Positions 35,714-45,865 of a stretch of DNA of 64,000 nt are shown in pieces. Numbering within the stretch: the first letter of the stretch is position 1; the number at the start of each line of letters is the position of its first letter. This DNA comes from Cytophagales bacterium (GTDB taxonomy: Bacteria; Bacteroidota; Bacteroidia; Cytophagales; Cyclobacteriaceae): assembly GCA_022360015.1 (NCBI GenBank), contig JAKSDQ010000244.1:107015-171014 (forward strand). The letters are read 5' to 3'. Position numbers and translations under genes: made by a program. Below the pieces are notes generated by a model. That model worked only from the letters and a program-made list of their open reading frames with translations, was not told the DNA's origin and made no database searches.

Positions 35714-37174
35714 ATGGGAAAAAGACAATTTATCATAGGAATAATATTTGCCTCATTGTTGGGTGGGGTTATTGCTTTGGGAGGTTATCAAATCTTTGCT
35801 GAAAAGGAAGCAATTCCTTACGAAAGCTTTGAAGAACGACAAAGTGTGGTATTGTCCAGGTTTGAGGATGGTAACGCGCCCAAGGTTGTCGTACCGGAGG
35901 GACTTAATTTTGTAAATGCTGCCAAAATTGTAACACCGGGGGTGGTGCATATAAAATCCGAATATGAAGGGAGTGAAGGATATGCTTCAAGAAATCCCAT
36001 CTATGATTATTTTGGATTTGGAAATCCCAACGGGAGAAAATCAAGGGCCTCGGGCTCAGGGGTTATTATATCTGATGATGGTTACATCGTTACGAATAAC
36101 CATGTCATCGAAAATGCCAGCGAGGTGCAGGTGACCCTTAACAGCAATCAAAAATACCAGGCCAAAGTGGTAGGTACCGACCCAACAACTGATTTGGCGC
36201 TGATTAAAATCAAAGGGAAAGATTTACCATTCGTCAAATTTGGAAACTCAGATGAACTGGAGATTGGAGAGTGGGTACTGGCCGTGGGTAATCCTTTTGA
36301 CCTGACATCTACAGTTACCGCCGGTATTGTGAGTGCCAAAGGAAGAAATATCAACATTTTGAGAGATGAAAATCACCGACAGATAGAATCATTTATTCAA
36401 ACCGACGCAGTGGTAAACCCAGGTAATAGTGGGGGTGCCCTGGTGGATTTGAATGGTCAATTGGTCGGTATCAATACAGCGATAGCTTCGCCGACAGGCT
36501 CTTATACCGGATATTCATTTGCCGTTCCGGTTTCTTTGGTGAAAAAGGTAATGAATGACCTGCGGGAATTCGGGGAAGTGCAGCGGGCAATGCTCGGTGT
36601 AAGCATCGCCGATCTGGATGATCCAAGGATCGGAGAGGATGTTGATGAATTGAAAGGCGTGTATATTATAGGAATAACACCTGGTAGTGGTGCAGAGGAT
36701 GCAGGATTGGAAGCAGGGGATATTATTGTAAGGGTAAATGATGAAAGGGTAGGTTCTGTACCGGAGTTACAGGAAAAGGTTGCTCAAAACCGACCCGGTG
36801 CCAAGGTCGATATCACCTATAAACGTAACGGCAGGGAGAAAACCGTCACAGCGACGCTTAAAAATATCGAGGGTACCTTTGCAGTTGTCAGAAGAGCCGA
36901 GCCGGTAGAAATTGAAGGCGCCATATTTGAGGACGTTTCATCCAGGGATAAGGCAAGGCTGGATATCAACGGAGGCGTGCAGATAACGGATCTAAATGTT
37001 GGAAAATGGGAAGAGGCCGGTGTTAACAAAGGGTTTATTATCACCAACATTGATAAAGAACGTGTAAACAACGTGAAAGATCTGAAAGAGGTTCTGAAAG
37101 GAAAGAATGATTATATAACCGTTCTAGGTGTTTATCCGGACGGAACTAAAGACTACTATTCGATTAAATGGTAA
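35714..37174 (+). CDS. Periplasmic HtrA/DegP-type serine protease
   Basis: This is a 486-residue envelope quality-control protease and chaperone. An N-terminal hydrophobic segment (FIIGIIFASLLGGVIALGGY) acts as signal or anchor. The trypsin-like domain shows the triad: His in NNHVIENA (near 129), Asp in TTDLALIKI (near 159) and Ser in GNSGGALV (near 238). PDZ1 starts near GVSIADLDDP (with GAEDAGLEAGDIIVRVND), and PDZ2 is the C-terminal NVGKWEEAGVNKGFIITNID. The gene is monocistronic and ends in a strong terminator. Confidence 0.95.
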   Translation: MGKRQFIIGIIFASLLGGVIALGGYQIFAEKEAIPYESFEERQSVVLSRFEDGNAPKVVVPEGLNFVNAAKIVTPGVVHIKSEYEGSEGYASRNPIYDYFGFGNPNGRKSRASGSGVIISDDGYIVTNNHVIENASEVQVTLNSNQKYQAKVVGTDPTTDLALIKIKGKDLPFVKFGNSDELEIGEWVLAVGNPFDLTSTVTAGIVSAKGRNINILRDENHRQIESFIQTDAVVNPGNSGGALVDLNGQLVGINTAIASPTGSYTGYSFAVPVSLVKKVMNDLREFGEVQRAMLGVSIADLDDPRIGEDVDELKGVYIIGITPGSGAEDAGLEAGDIIVRVNDERVGSVPELQEKVAQNRPGAKVDITYKRNGREKTVTATLKNIEGTFAVVRRAEPVEIEGAIFEDVSSRDKARLDINGGVQITDLNVGKWEEAGVNKGFIITNIDKERVNNVKDLKEVLKGKNDYITVLGVYPDGTKDYYSIKW

Positions 37175-37187
37175 ATAAATCTTGATG

Positions 37188-37221
37188 AAAAAACCCCGGC
37201 AACCAACACCGGGGTTTTTTT
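37188..37221 (+). terminator. Intrinsic terminator after the htrA-like gene
   Basis: AAAACCCCGG and CCGGGGTTTTTTT form a stem of about 10 bp with the loop CAACCAACA, ending in seven T residues. It is placed 14 bases after the stop codon. Confidence 0.9.
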
Positions 37222-37318
37222 ATGCCTGTTTTTTTTTAAAATAATTGTTCCTGAAACCCCTCTTATTAAACCGATACTTTTTATAGCTTTGTGAGAATTT
37301 CATAAACAACAACAGACA

Positions 37319-38866
37319 ATGTCGGAAGATCAATTTGGAGTTAAAAAGGCCCTTGCGGCCCTAGGGATCAGAGAGTTAAATCAAGGGGCTTCAACGGGCG
37401 GCAAGTGGCTGACTACCACCGGCGCTAAAATCGACGCTGTTTCGCCTGTCGATGGCAAACTAATAGCCAGTGTCAACTCCGCCGCTGAGACGGATTATCA
37501 CAAAGTGATAGAACAGGCAAGTGTGGCATTCAAATACTGGAGGGCTGTACCTGCTCCAGGAAGGGGCGAAATTGTGAGGCAAATAGGCGAAGCGTTACGC
37601 AGGCATAAGGAAGACCTGGGAAAATTAGTTTCTTATGAGATGGGTAAATCGTACCAGGAGGGACTGGGTGAGGTACAGGAAATGATAGACATCTGCGATT
37701 TTGCTGTGGGCTTATCCCGGCAGTTATACGGGCTTACGATGCATTCGGAACGCCCCTCCCATCGTATGTATGAACAATATCATCCTCTTGGTATCGTAGG
37801 TATTATTTCCGCATTCAATTTTCCTGTGGCAGTATGGTCGTGGAATGCCATGCTGGCATGGGTTTGTGGTGATGTCTGTGTTTGGAAACCCTCTGAAAAA
37901 ACTCCATTATCCGCCATTGCGTGCCAGCTTATTGTGGGAAAGGTATTCAGGCAAAACGACGTTCCCGAGGGTGTGTCGAATTTAATCATCGGTGACCATA
38001 CCGTTGGTAAGTTATTGTCTCATGACCAGCGGGTTCCACTTGTGTCGGCTACGGGGTCCACCCGTATGGGAAAAGCAGTGGGGAAGGCCGTGGGCGCAAG
38101 ATTGGGCAGGGCACTTTTAGAATTGGGCGGAAACAACGCCATAATCATCAGCAAAGATGCTGATCTCGACATGTCAATTCGCGGGGCCCTTTTCGGGGCC
38201 GTAGGCACAGCCGGGCAAAGATGCACCACTACCAGAAGATTGATCATTCACGAAAGTGTGTACGAGCAAGTAAAAGAAAAGCTTGCAAAAGCCTATGATC
38301 AGCTAAAAATCGGCAATCCGCTGGATGAAAATAACCATGTAGGGCCTTTGATAGACAGCCAGGCGGTCAGGTCATACCTGGACGCTATAGAAAAAATCAA
38401 ACAGGAAGGTGGGAAAGCCGTGATACCCGGAGGATTACTTGAAGGTGTCGATTACGGCTCAGGCTGTTACGTAAAGCCTGCTGTATATGAGGTGGAAAGT
38501 CACTTTGAGATCATACAACATGAAACCTTTGCCCCGATTTTGTATTTAATCCGGTTCTCAGAAATCGAAGAAGCGATTGCCATACAAAATAATGTACCTC
38601 AAGGGTTATCTTCGGCAATTATGACTAACAACATAATGGAGTCAGAATTATTTCTCTCCAACGCCGGCTCCGATTGCGGAATTGCCAATGTAAATATAGG
38701 CACCTCGGGAGCAGAGATTGGAGGCGCGTTTGGCGGTGAAAAGGAAACCGGAGGCGGCAGGGAGTCAGGGTCAGATGCATGGAAAGCATACATGAGAAGA
38801 CAAACAAACACGATCAATTACGGAAAGGAACTACCTCTGGCACAAGGTATTAAATTCGACCTTTAA
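37319..38866 (+). CDS. ALDH7-like aldehyde dehydrogenase
   Basis: This is a 515-residue NAD-dependent aldehyde dehydrogenase. The catalytic Cys is in AGQRCTTTRR (near 302) and the general-base Glu in LLELGGNNA (near 267). The nucleotide loop reads SATGSTRMGKAVG. The AFNFPVAVWSWNAMLAWVCG stretch, the KPSEKTPLSA motif and the C-terminal GGAFGGEKETGGGRESGSDA match the ALDH7/antiquitin group, which oxidises alpha-aminoadipic semialdehyde in lysine breakdown. No lysine-catabolic partners are adjacent, so the substrate is inferred only. Confidence 0.88.
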   Translation: MSEDQFGVKKALAALGIRELNQGASTGGKWLTTTGAKIDAVSPVDGKLIASVNSAAETDYHKVIEQASVAFKYWRAVPAPGRGEIVRQIGEALRRHKEDLGKLVSYEMGKSYQEGLGEVQEMIDICDFAVGLSRQLYGLTMHSERPSHRMYEQYHPLGIVGIISAFNFPVAVWSWNAMLAWVCGDVCVWKPSEKTPLSAIACQLIVGKVFRQNDVPEGVSNLIIGDHTVGKLLSHDQRVPLVSATGSTRMGKAVGKAVGARLGRALLELGGNNAIIISKDADLDMSIRGALFGAVGTAGQRCTTTRRLIIHESVYEQVKEKLAKAYDQLKIGNPLDENNHVGPLIDSQAVRSYLDAIEKIKQEGGKAVIPGGLLEGVDYGSGCYVKPAVYEVESHFEIIQHETFAPILYLIRFSEIEEAIAIQNNVPQGLSSAIMTNNIMESELFLSNAGSDCGIANVNIGTSGAEIGGAFGGEKETGGGRESGSDAWKAYMRRQTNTINYGKELPLAQGIKFDL

Positions 38867-38999
38867 CCAGAATAAATTGGCTATATAATTAAAATAATCA
38901 ATTTTTTTGAGGAAATTGTTTAAATCACTTATATTGCCTTATATTTTTTATTTACTACTGATAATTATATCTTTAATAGCGATTCAAAGCATATAGAAT

Positions 39000-39419
39000 A
39001 TGGCGGATAAAAACAGCGAAAAATACCACGCAGTCATGTTGATCGACGACAATGAGATTGATAATCTCATCAACCAAAAAATGATAGAGGCGTCGAATAT
39101 CACAAACAATATTTTTACCCATACTGGCGCCAGAAGTGCCATAGAGTTTTTGAAAAACATTGAAAAGCTGGAAGGTATATCTGACAATGCGCTGCCGGAC
39201 ATTATATTCCTGGATATCGATATGCCGTTAATGGATGGATTCCAGTTTCTGGATGAATTTGAAAAGTTAAATGACAAAACGAGGGAAAAATGCAATATTG
39301 TCATGCTCACATCTTCTATCAACCCTCAGGACTTAAACAAGTCAAAAAAGTATAAGTCTGTTAAAAAATATATTAATAAGCCACTGACTCAGGAAAATCT
39401 TTTAAAACTGGATGTATAA
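39000..39419 (+). CDS. Stand-alone receiver-domain response regulator
   Basis: This is a 139-residue CheY-like protein with no output domain. The acidic pair is in VMLIDDNEIDNLINQKMIEA, the phosphoacceptor Asp in DIIFLDIDMPLMDGF, the Thr/Ser position in VMLTSSINPQD, and the conserved Lys in YINKPLTQENL. Such single-domain regulators are abundant in Cytophagales and usually relay signals from hybrid kinases encoded elsewhere. It is convergent with the next gene, with a shared hairpin between them. Confidence 0.9.
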   Translation: MADKNSEKYHAVMLIDDNEIDNLINQKMIEASNITNNIFTHTGARSAIEFLKNIEKLEGISDNALPDIIFLDIDMPLMDGFQFLDEFEKLNDKTREKCNIVMLTSSINPQDLNKSKKYKSVKKYINKPLTQENLLKLDV

Positions 39420-39420
39420 G

Positions 39421-39450
39421 AATAAGTTGAGCATGTTAGCTCAACTTATT
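39421..39450. terminator. Bidirectional terminator hairpin
   Basis: AATAAGTTGAGC (39,421-39,432) and GCTCAACTTATT (39,439-39,450) form a perfect 12-bp stem with the 6-base loop ATGTTA. It lies between two convergent genes; the stop codon of the minus-strand gene is inside the loop. A/T tracts flank both sides only partly. Confidence 0.75.
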
Positions 39451-40875
39451 GATAAATTTCTCATCTAACTTCACATACAGGGTAGGTGCAAAGTAATTCA
39501 CGGTACAGTTTTTCATCTTTTCTACAAGTGTCCTGATTTTATCCGATTTATTCTTCTTTACATCATTGATAGAGGTTTTTAGAATTTTAGTGAAGATCAG
39601 GATATGCTCGCAGTTGTCTTTACCCAGCAACCTGATTTGTCTCTGAATACTGTTTATCAATTGATTGAAAAGATCATAATCATTCATTAAACAATATTGC
39701 AGGGCCAAAATTACCTTTACCTCAAGTTGTGCATATGGAAAGTTTTTTAAGCTTATTTCATTTAACAAATTGTTGATCCACCTGGCTGCCTCATCAGGTT
39801 TGTCCGAATAGTAGCACGACAATGCCCGGTAGGTGACATAGGTGACATACTTTGGAATGTCATTTTTATCACATTCAAAATCGTGGAATAACAAATCATT
39901 TTCTTCATACATTTCCAGTTCGTTGCCCAACCGGTTATGCCGTTTGATTTTGGTCAGTAAAAACTGGGGCGGATAGGAAAATAAGCTGTAATTAGACATC
40001 AGGTTGCCAGCAGCTTCATTTACCTCTTCAAAAAAGTTTTCAGCTTTTCGATATACCTTGTAATGGTTATAATATTCGAGCTTGAGAAATTCGTAAACCA
40101 GCTTAAGGTGATAATAAATGGAGTCAAGATGATATGAGTTAAAGATCTTTTCAATGTTATCGAGAATATCTTCAATGGGTTCGAGGTCATCGTCTATAGA
40201 TTCGTCTACTTCCACAAACATGCGGTGAAAAATATTCATGCAACTTTGGTATACATACAACCGGTGTGAATCATAGAGCCCGCAAACGTTTGACATTTCT
40301 TTATTTAACAAAGTCAACTCGAGCTTATCGTTTTCGGAACCGGAAAGTGTATAGTGACCGTATTTCTTGAAATATTCGGCCAGCAGATCTTCCGCCTTAT
40401 CCACAGCCAGCATATAGGCAACATGCTGGTTATACAGTTGGGAATAGTTGAAGTGATCGGGAGAGTTTATGTGTAGTTTTTTTAATGACTTATAAACTAC
40501 CGTTAGCTCATTGGACAGATCATAATCCAGCAATTCCTTTTCCAGCTTTTTTAATGTAGCTATGGCAATGGCTTTTTTCTTGGTAAATAAAATTTCATTG
40601 ATGTTCGCAACTTTTTTAAGGATGTCCGTACGTGGATTTTCCATTTGCTGCAACAAATACTCTTCAATTTTTTGGTTAAGTCTGGATCGAAGCGTATAAT
40701 AAGCATTGGTATTTACTTCCAACTCATCCATTACTTTATTGTCAGACATTTGCTTTTCACGCATGGACTTCAACAAATAAGCCGACTTTTCAGCATTACT
40801 CTCTATTAACTGGCTATGGATTGCCTCGTAATCCCCTTCCGAAAGTTGCTTTATAATATTTTTTAGTTTAGCCAT
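39436..40875 (-). CDS. Hypothetical protein, mostly helical
   Basis: This is a 479-residue soluble protein of unknown family. It is rich in Leu, Lys, Glu, Asn and Tyr and reads as continuous amphipathic helices. The N-terminal half has IIKQLSEGDYEAIHSQLIES and a helix-turn-like NTNAYYTLRSRLNQKIEEYL. The rest resembles TPR-type solenoid spacing (for example ALSCYYSDKPDEAARWINNL and ALQYCLMNDYDLFNQLINSI) without a strict consensus. No signal peptide or membrane helix is present. It is isolated, preceded by about 245 AT-rich bases. A scaffold role is possible but not shown. Confidence 0.7.
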   Translation of the reverse strand: MAKLKNIIKQLSEGDYEAIHSQLIESNAEKSAYLLKSMREKQMSDNKVMDELEVNTNAYYTLRSRLNQKIEEYLLQQMENPRTDILKKVANINEILFTKKKAIAIATLKKLEKELLDYDLSNELTVVYKSLKKLHINSPDHFNYSQLYNQHVAYMLAVDKAEDLLAEYFKKYGHYTLSGSENDKLELTLLNKEMSNVCGLYDSHRLYVYQSCMNIFHRMFVEVDESIDDDLEPIEDILDNIEKIFNSYHLDSIYYHLKLVYEFLKLEYYNHYKVYRKAENFFEEVNEAAGNLMSNYSLFSYPPQFLLTKIKRHNRLGNELEMYEENDLLFHDFECDKNDIPKYVTYVTYRALSCYYSDKPDEAARWINNLLNEISLKNFPYAQLEVKVILALQYCLMNDYDLFNQLINSIQRQIRLLGKDNCEHILIFTKILKTSINDVKKNKSDKIRTLVEKMKNCTVNYFAPTLYVKLDEKFINKLS

Positions 40876-41121
40876 ATAAGCTCCTGAATTTTAATTAATT
40901 AGTGATTTCAAAATCTTGTTAAATCTAAGAAAAATATTACATCTAAAAAACTTGATTATTTGCAGAACATATTAAATTATTTTAATAAATATTACGTTTT
41001 CAGCCTATTTTTCTCAAAAAACCGCGTGCCAGAACTTGTCAAAGTAGGTAGGGCGCGGATTGTTACATATCAAAATATACCTGATAACTTTTAGAATCGC
41101 AGTTTAATTATTTTAATTTTC

Positions 41122-44085
41122 TTACACTTTTTTTTGGAACGCATTCCACAATATTTCTACCGGATGCAAAGCCTGTTTCCCGGTGCCATCCATAATCTGA
41201 TGACGGCAACTCGTGCCCGGCGCAGCAATCAAAACGTCTTCAGGCTGGTTTCTGACAGTGGGAAACAATACCAATTCGCCGATGTCCATGGATAACGCAT
41301 AATGTTCCTTTTCATACCCAAATGAACCGGCCATACCGCAGCAACCCGATGGAATTAACTGAACCGTATAATTGGCAGGTAACGAGAGCATCTTTTTGGT
41401 ACTGGTTAAGGATGACAACGCTTTTTGATGACAATGTCCATGAAGTTTTATCAGTTGCTTTTCCGTGGTAAACGCATCCCTGGTTATATGGCCCCGGTCA
41501 ATTTCCCCGGCTATAAACTCATCTATCAAAAATGTATTGGCCGCCAGTGACCGGGCTGCCGCCATGTCCTCTTTATCGGCCAGATCGGGATATTCATCCC
41601 TGAGCGTCAGAATGGCCGAGGGTTCAATACCAATTAATGGTGTCGTCTCATCCACTTCTTTTTCCAGCAATCTGATATTCTCTTTAGCCAGTTCATGAGC
41701 TTTTTTAAGCATACCTTTGGAAATGTAGGTTCGGGCACTCTCCTCATGGTTTGGCAACTGTACTTTATAACCCAGACCCGTAAGCAACCTGATGGCTTTG
41801 ATACCAATCTCTGTGTCATTTAAATTGGTAAACTCATCGCAAAACAGATTAACCGTTCCCCGACATTTCGTTGCAGGTGATAAACCAAAATTGTTTTTCC
41901 TATTACGCAGATACCACTTACGTAACGTTGTTTTATACAGTAATGGTAGTGATCTTTCCCGGGCAAAACCCATTACCGATTTAATCAGTAATGAAGAAAG
42001 CCGGTTTTTTGCAAAAAAATTGAAAAACTGCGGGAACATGGCGCCCATCGCATAGGCCCTGTTAAAACCCCCTATCATACGGGTACGAAATGGAATTCCA
42101 TGGGACTGATAGTACTGAAAACTGGCTTCTGCCTTTAACTTGGCTATGTCAACATTGGATGGGCATTCTGATTTACAACCTTTGCATGATAAGCACAAAT
42201 CCATAACCTCCCTGATCTCTTCACTGTCCAAGGGGTTGTCTTTCTGCATATAGGTAATTGCCTCTCTAATGATATTGGCCCTTGCCCGGGTGGTATCTTT
42301 TTCATTACGGGTCACCATGTAACTCGGGCACATGGTGCCACCCGTCAGGGCTATTTTCCGGCAATCTCCCGATCCGTTGCATTGCTCAGCCGCCCTGAGA
42401 ATGCCCTGGTTGGCATCAAAGTTCAGCAATGTCTTCAATTCCGGATACTTGTGCCCCGGTTGATACCTCAATTGCTGATTCATCGATGGTGTGTCAACGA
42501 TTTTTCCGGGATTAAAAATATTGTTCGGATCCCATGTTTTTTTCACCTTTTCAAGCAACGCATATGTTTCAGGGCCAACCATGTATTTGATAAATTCACC
42601 CCTTAACCTTCCATCTCCGTGCTCTCCGCTTAAAGATCCGTTATATTTTTTGACCAGCGTAGCTATTTCCCCGGCGATTGTTCGAAAGAGTCGATTTCCC
42701 TTTTCTGTTTTAAGGTTTATGATAGGCCTCAAATGTAATTCTCCAGAGCCTGCATGCGCATAGTGTACACTGTAGAGATCATGTTTTTTGAGAATATCGT
42801 TAAAGTCCCTGATATAATCCGGCAAGTCCTCAACCGCCACCGCCGTGTCTTCAATAACCGGCACTGCCTTGGCATCGCCCGGAATATTGGCCAACAAACC
42901 CAGGCCTGCCTTTCTCAACGTCCACACCTTATTGATGTCATCACCGGTAACCAGGGGAAAATGATACCCTAATTGATGATCTTTTAAATCCTCAATCAGC
43001 GCCGCTGCTTTTTCATTGACCGCCGCCGCCTCATGCCCCGTCAGTTCCACCACCAATATGGCCTTGGGATCCCCTGAGACAAAAAACCGGTTTTGGCTTT
43101 GTTCAATATTCTTTTTGGTGCATTCTAAAATATAATGATCCATCAACTCGCAAGCTGACGGATTGTATTTCAGGGCAATAAGGTTAGCACGGAGAGAATC
43201 ATCAATTGAATTGAAATGGGCACATAGTAACCCCTTGTGCTTTGGTGGCAAAGTATTTACATGGAGTTTTATCTCAGTAATAAAAGCCAGCGTTCCCTCA
43301 GAGCCCGCTATTAGCTTGCAAAAGTTAAAAGGTTCATGCCCGATACCGAAAGGCTCAGCATTCAATAACAAATCAAGGGCATAACCCGTATTTCTGCGCG
43401 GAATAGCCGGTTTAGGGAAAGATTGACGTATCAGCCCCTGATTCTCAGGCTTTTCCAACATTTGTTTCGCCCCCTGGTAAATTTGTTGTTCCAGGCTGCT
43501 AACCGTACCAATACCCTGGCATTTTTCTTCAAATGCTTCGCGCGACAAAGATCTGAATTTCGTTGCTGAACCATCGCTCAATAATACTTCTACTTCCAGC
43601 AAATGGTCCCTCGTACTGCCATACACCACCGAATTGGAACCACAAGAGTTGTTGCCTACCATGCCTCCGATCATCGCCCTGTTGGCTGTCGATGTTTCAG
43701 GACCGAAAAACAACCCATGCGGCTTTAGAAAATGATTCAGTTCATCCCTGATCACACCAGGCTGAACACGTACCCACCCTTCGCTTTCATTTAACTCCAG
43801 TATTTTGTTAAAATGTTTGGAAACGTCCACCACAATACCCGCACCAACTACCTGTCCGGCCAACGAAGTGCCCGCTGTTCTCGGTATAAGGGAAACATGA
43901 TGCGTTAACGCTAGATCAATCAGTTTTTTTATATCTTCCTTTGATTTGGGTATAGCTACTGCCAGGGGCACCTCGCGGTAAGCGGACGCATCTGTGGCAT
44001 AAAGGGTTCGCATTACTTGGTCGACGTGTAGGTCGCCATCAAAGCCCCCGGCCATGTCTTCGATCAGTTTGCTCAGCTCCTGCAT
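41122..44085 (-). CDS. FAD-linked oxidase with Fe-S and CCG domains (D-lactate dehydrogenase-like)
   Basis: This is a 987-residue fusion. An N-terminal FAD_binding_4 domain (PRTAGTSLAGQVVGAGIVVD) is followed by an FAD-oxidase_C domain ending with GEHGDGRLRGEFI and FNPGKIVD. Then come two Fe-S clusters (CNGSGDCRKI...MCPSY and CLSCKGCKSECPSN, near residues 640-650) and a C-terminal cysteine-rich module (HGHCHQKALSS and SGCCGMAGSFGYEKEHY). This layout is that of quinone-linked D-2-hydroxyacid dehydrogenases such as D-lactate or glycolate oxidisers. The exact substrate is open. It is transcribed alone. Confidence 0.9.
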   Translation of the reverse strand: MQELSKLIEDMAGGFDGDLHVDQVMRTLYATDASAYREVPLAVAIPKSKEDIKKLIDLALTHHVSLIPRTAGTSLAGQVVGAGIVVDVSKHFNKILELNESEGWVRVQPGVIRDELNHFLKPHGLFFGPETSTANRAMIGGMVGNNSCGSNSVVYGSTRDHLLEVEVLLSDGSATKFRSLSREAFEEKCQGIGTVSSLEQQIYQGAKQMLEKPENQGLIRQSFPKPAIPRRNTGYALDLLLNAEPFGIGHEPFNFCKLIAGSEGTLAFITEIKLHVNTLPPKHKGLLCAHFNSIDDSLRANLIALKYNPSACELMDHYILECTKKNIEQSQNRFFVSGDPKAILVVELTGHEAAAVNEKAAALIEDLKDHQLGYHFPLVTGDDINKVWTLRKAGLGLLANIPGDAKAVPVIEDTAVAVEDLPDYIRDFNDILKKHDLYSVHYAHAGSGELHLRPIINLKTEKGNRLFRTIAGEIATLVKKYNGSLSGEHGDGRLRGEFIKYMVGPETYALLEKVKKTWDPNNIFNPGKIVDTPSMNQQLRYQPGHKYPELKTLLNFDANQGILRAAEQCNGSGDCRKIALTGGTMCPSYMVTRNEKDTTRARANIIREAITYMQKDNPLDSEEIREVMDLCLSCKGCKSECPSNVDIAKLKAEASFQYYQSHGIPFRTRMIGGFNRAYAMGAMFPQFFNFFAKNRLSSLLIKSVMGFARERSLPLLYKTTLRKWYLRNRKNNFGLSPATKCRGTVNLFCDEFTNLNDTEIGIKAIRLLTGLGYKVQLPNHEESARTYISKGMLKKAHELAKENIRLLEKEVDETTPLIGIEPSAILTLRDEYPDLADKEDMAAARSLAANTFLIDEFIAGEIDRGHITRDAFTTEKQLIKLHGHCHQKALSSLTSTKKMLSLPANYTVQLIPSGCCGMAGSFGYEKEHYALSMDIGELVLFPTVRNQPEDVLIAAPGTSCRHQIMDGTGKQALHPVEILWNAFQKKV

Positions 44086-44616
44086 ATTTGCATTTTGATG
44101 ACAGCCAAAATTAAAACATGATGTTTAGTTTATCTGCACAGTATTAAAAAATTTTGCCGGTTAGCTAAATTATTTGTGCCCACAGCAACAATTTAAATAA
44201 GCGCAAGCCTTGTCAACTGTTGCACAATCTATACCTGTTCCTTGTCGGTGACAAGGATTCTATCGTGCTGAATTTTCAACTCCATTTAATCCCATAGTAC
44301 AAGTGTCAGTGGTTATTGCACAACGCAAGAATGTGCCTGTATTTTTATTCTACAGGCGAAAACCTCTGTGTCTCTTTGTGTCTTGGTGCCTTGGTGGTTA
44401 ACCATTTTTCACCACCAAGGCACCAAGACACAAAGAGACACAAAGAATTATGTCAAAAACGTTGCGTAACGGCTACGGATACTCATGCCAGGTTAAGAAT
44501 TAAGTTATCGAGTGATTATACCGGTTCAGCCGTAACTTTTTACCCCCGGATAGACGTATAATGAAAATTAAACGTTACTATCCAAAAATTCCTAAAAAAG
44601 AAACGGCTCGGACAAT
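44086..44616. other. Intergenic stretch containing a long hairpin repeat
   Basis: No gene is supported. The frame at 44,316-44,561 reads through the repeat at 44,363-44,447 and is rejected. The rest is AT-rich, with no RNA gene seen. Confidence 0.5.
44363..44447. repeat. Dispersed hairpin repeat, copy 3 (best copy)
   Basis: The left arm, about 44,364-44,397 (from CTCTGTGTCTCTTTGTG), and right arm, about 44,412-44,447 (from CCACCAAGGCACCAAG), are near-perfect reverse complements over more than 30 bases, with a short loop containing TTAACCATTTTTCA. This is the longest stem in the window. It is the reference copy for the family also seen at 11,265, 29,109 and 46,080. Confidence 0.85.
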
Positions 44617-45843
44617 ATGAGTAACACCAGACCCATTCATTGGATTGCTTTTGTTTTTGGTTTGACTTTTCTTGTACTTTTTACCTGGTGGACCACACCA
44701 TTTAAGTCCTATGATTTCAACAAACCACCCGGAATTGTCAAAAAAGACAGTACTGCGCTTGTTATTCCGGTTAAATTAAAGAGTGTCATTAATAACTATG
44801 ACTCCTGGGTAAAAGAGCATATCAAATCCAATCAATCACCGGGAGCCGCAGTGGCTATTGTCAAGGGAGGAAAGGTCATTCATTTGCAGGGCTATGGCCT
44901 GAAATCCACCACAGCGTCCGACTCCATTGACGAGCATACGGTTTTTAGAATTGCTTCGGTCTCAAAAGGGTTTGCCTCGGTTTTGGCGGGTGTGCTTGCC
45001 GAAGACAGCGTCATGCATTGGAATGATCCGGTTTCCACGTATTTGCCTGACTTCGCTCTCAAAGATACCCTAAATAGCAAGGAACTGACTATCAGGCATA
45101 TATTAAGCCATACCACAGGGCTACCGAGACATGCCTATACGGACCTGATTGAATCCGGTTCCAGTTATCAGAATATGCTCAACAGCATTCAGCAATTACC
45201 CTTAATCGGTCCGGTAGGTAAATATTATTCCTACCAAAACGTCATTTACAGCCTTTTTAGCGATATAGCGGTTGCCGCTACCAACATTCCTTACGACCAC
45301 CTGATGTATCAACAGCTTTTCAATCCCATTGGCATGAAAGATGCTTCGGTAAGCTATGAGTCCATGATCAAAAGCCGGAATTTTGCCTTACCCCACATCA
45401 GAACCTACGAAGGATGGCTGCCTACCGACCTCAGTAAGAGTTATTATAACGTCATTCCTGCCGCAGGAGTAAATGCCAGCATTTCAGACATGGCCAAATG
45501 GCTGATCACACTCATGGGCAATACACCCGAGGTCATTTCTTCTAACACCCTGGAAAAACTGTTTACCCCGGTGATAGAAACACCACGACGGCGGTACCTC
45601 CATCACTGGCCGGCATTGAAAAGAGCCTATTATGGACTAGGGTGGCGAATCTTTAAGTACGGAGACCATGAGATAATTTATCACGGAGGTTATGTAAATG
45701 ACTACCGGGCCGAAATTGGCTTTGACAACGATGAACAGGTCGGTATCGTCCTGCTCACCAATGCAGCATGCCATTTGGCTAACGAAGGTATAGCTACCTT
45801 TTTTAAGTCTTACTTTCAGCAATATTCCCAACCCGTACTCTAA
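44617..45843 (+). CDS. Serine hydrolase, class C beta-lactamase family
   Basis: This is a 408-residue membrane-anchored hydrolase of the beta-lactamase/esterase/D-aminopeptidase family (PF00144). An N-terminal helix (WIAFVFGLTFLVLFTWWTTP) anchors the protein outside the cytoplasm. The nucleophile lies in SVSK within RIASVSKGFAS (near residue 115), the YxN motif is YQN near 206, and the third motif is HGG near 356. EHTVFRIASVSKGF and ILSHTTGLPRHAY are typical of the family. Its substrate, peptidoglycan fragment or ester, cannot be told; drug resistance should not be assumed. Confidence 0.9.
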   Translation: MSNTRPIHWIAFVFGLTFLVLFTWWTTPFKSYDFNKPPGIVKKDSTALVIPVKLKSVINNYDSWVKEHIKSNQSPGAAVAIVKGGKVIHLQGYGLKSTTASDSIDEHTVFRIASVSKGFASVLAGVLAEDSVMHWNDPVSTYLPDFALKDTLNSKELTIRHILSHTTGLPRHAYTDLIESGSSYQNMLNSIQQLPLIGPVGKYYSYQNVIYSLFSDIAVAATNIPYDHLMYQQLFNPIGMKDASVSYESMIKSRNFALPHIRTYEGWLPTDLSKSYYNVIPAAGVNASISDMAKWLITLMGNTPEVISSNTLEKLFTPVIETPRRRYLHHWPALKRAYYGLGWRIFKYGDHEIIYHGGYVNDYRAEIGFDNDEQVGIVLLTNAACHLANEGIATFFKSYFQQYSQPVL

Positions 45844-45865
45844 GATAAGTGCAAACAAGTAAGTG

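Noticed and set aside
44316..44561. 81-codon frame through the hairpin repeat
   Set aside because: Most of it is the palindromic repeat; the repeat itself explains the open frame.
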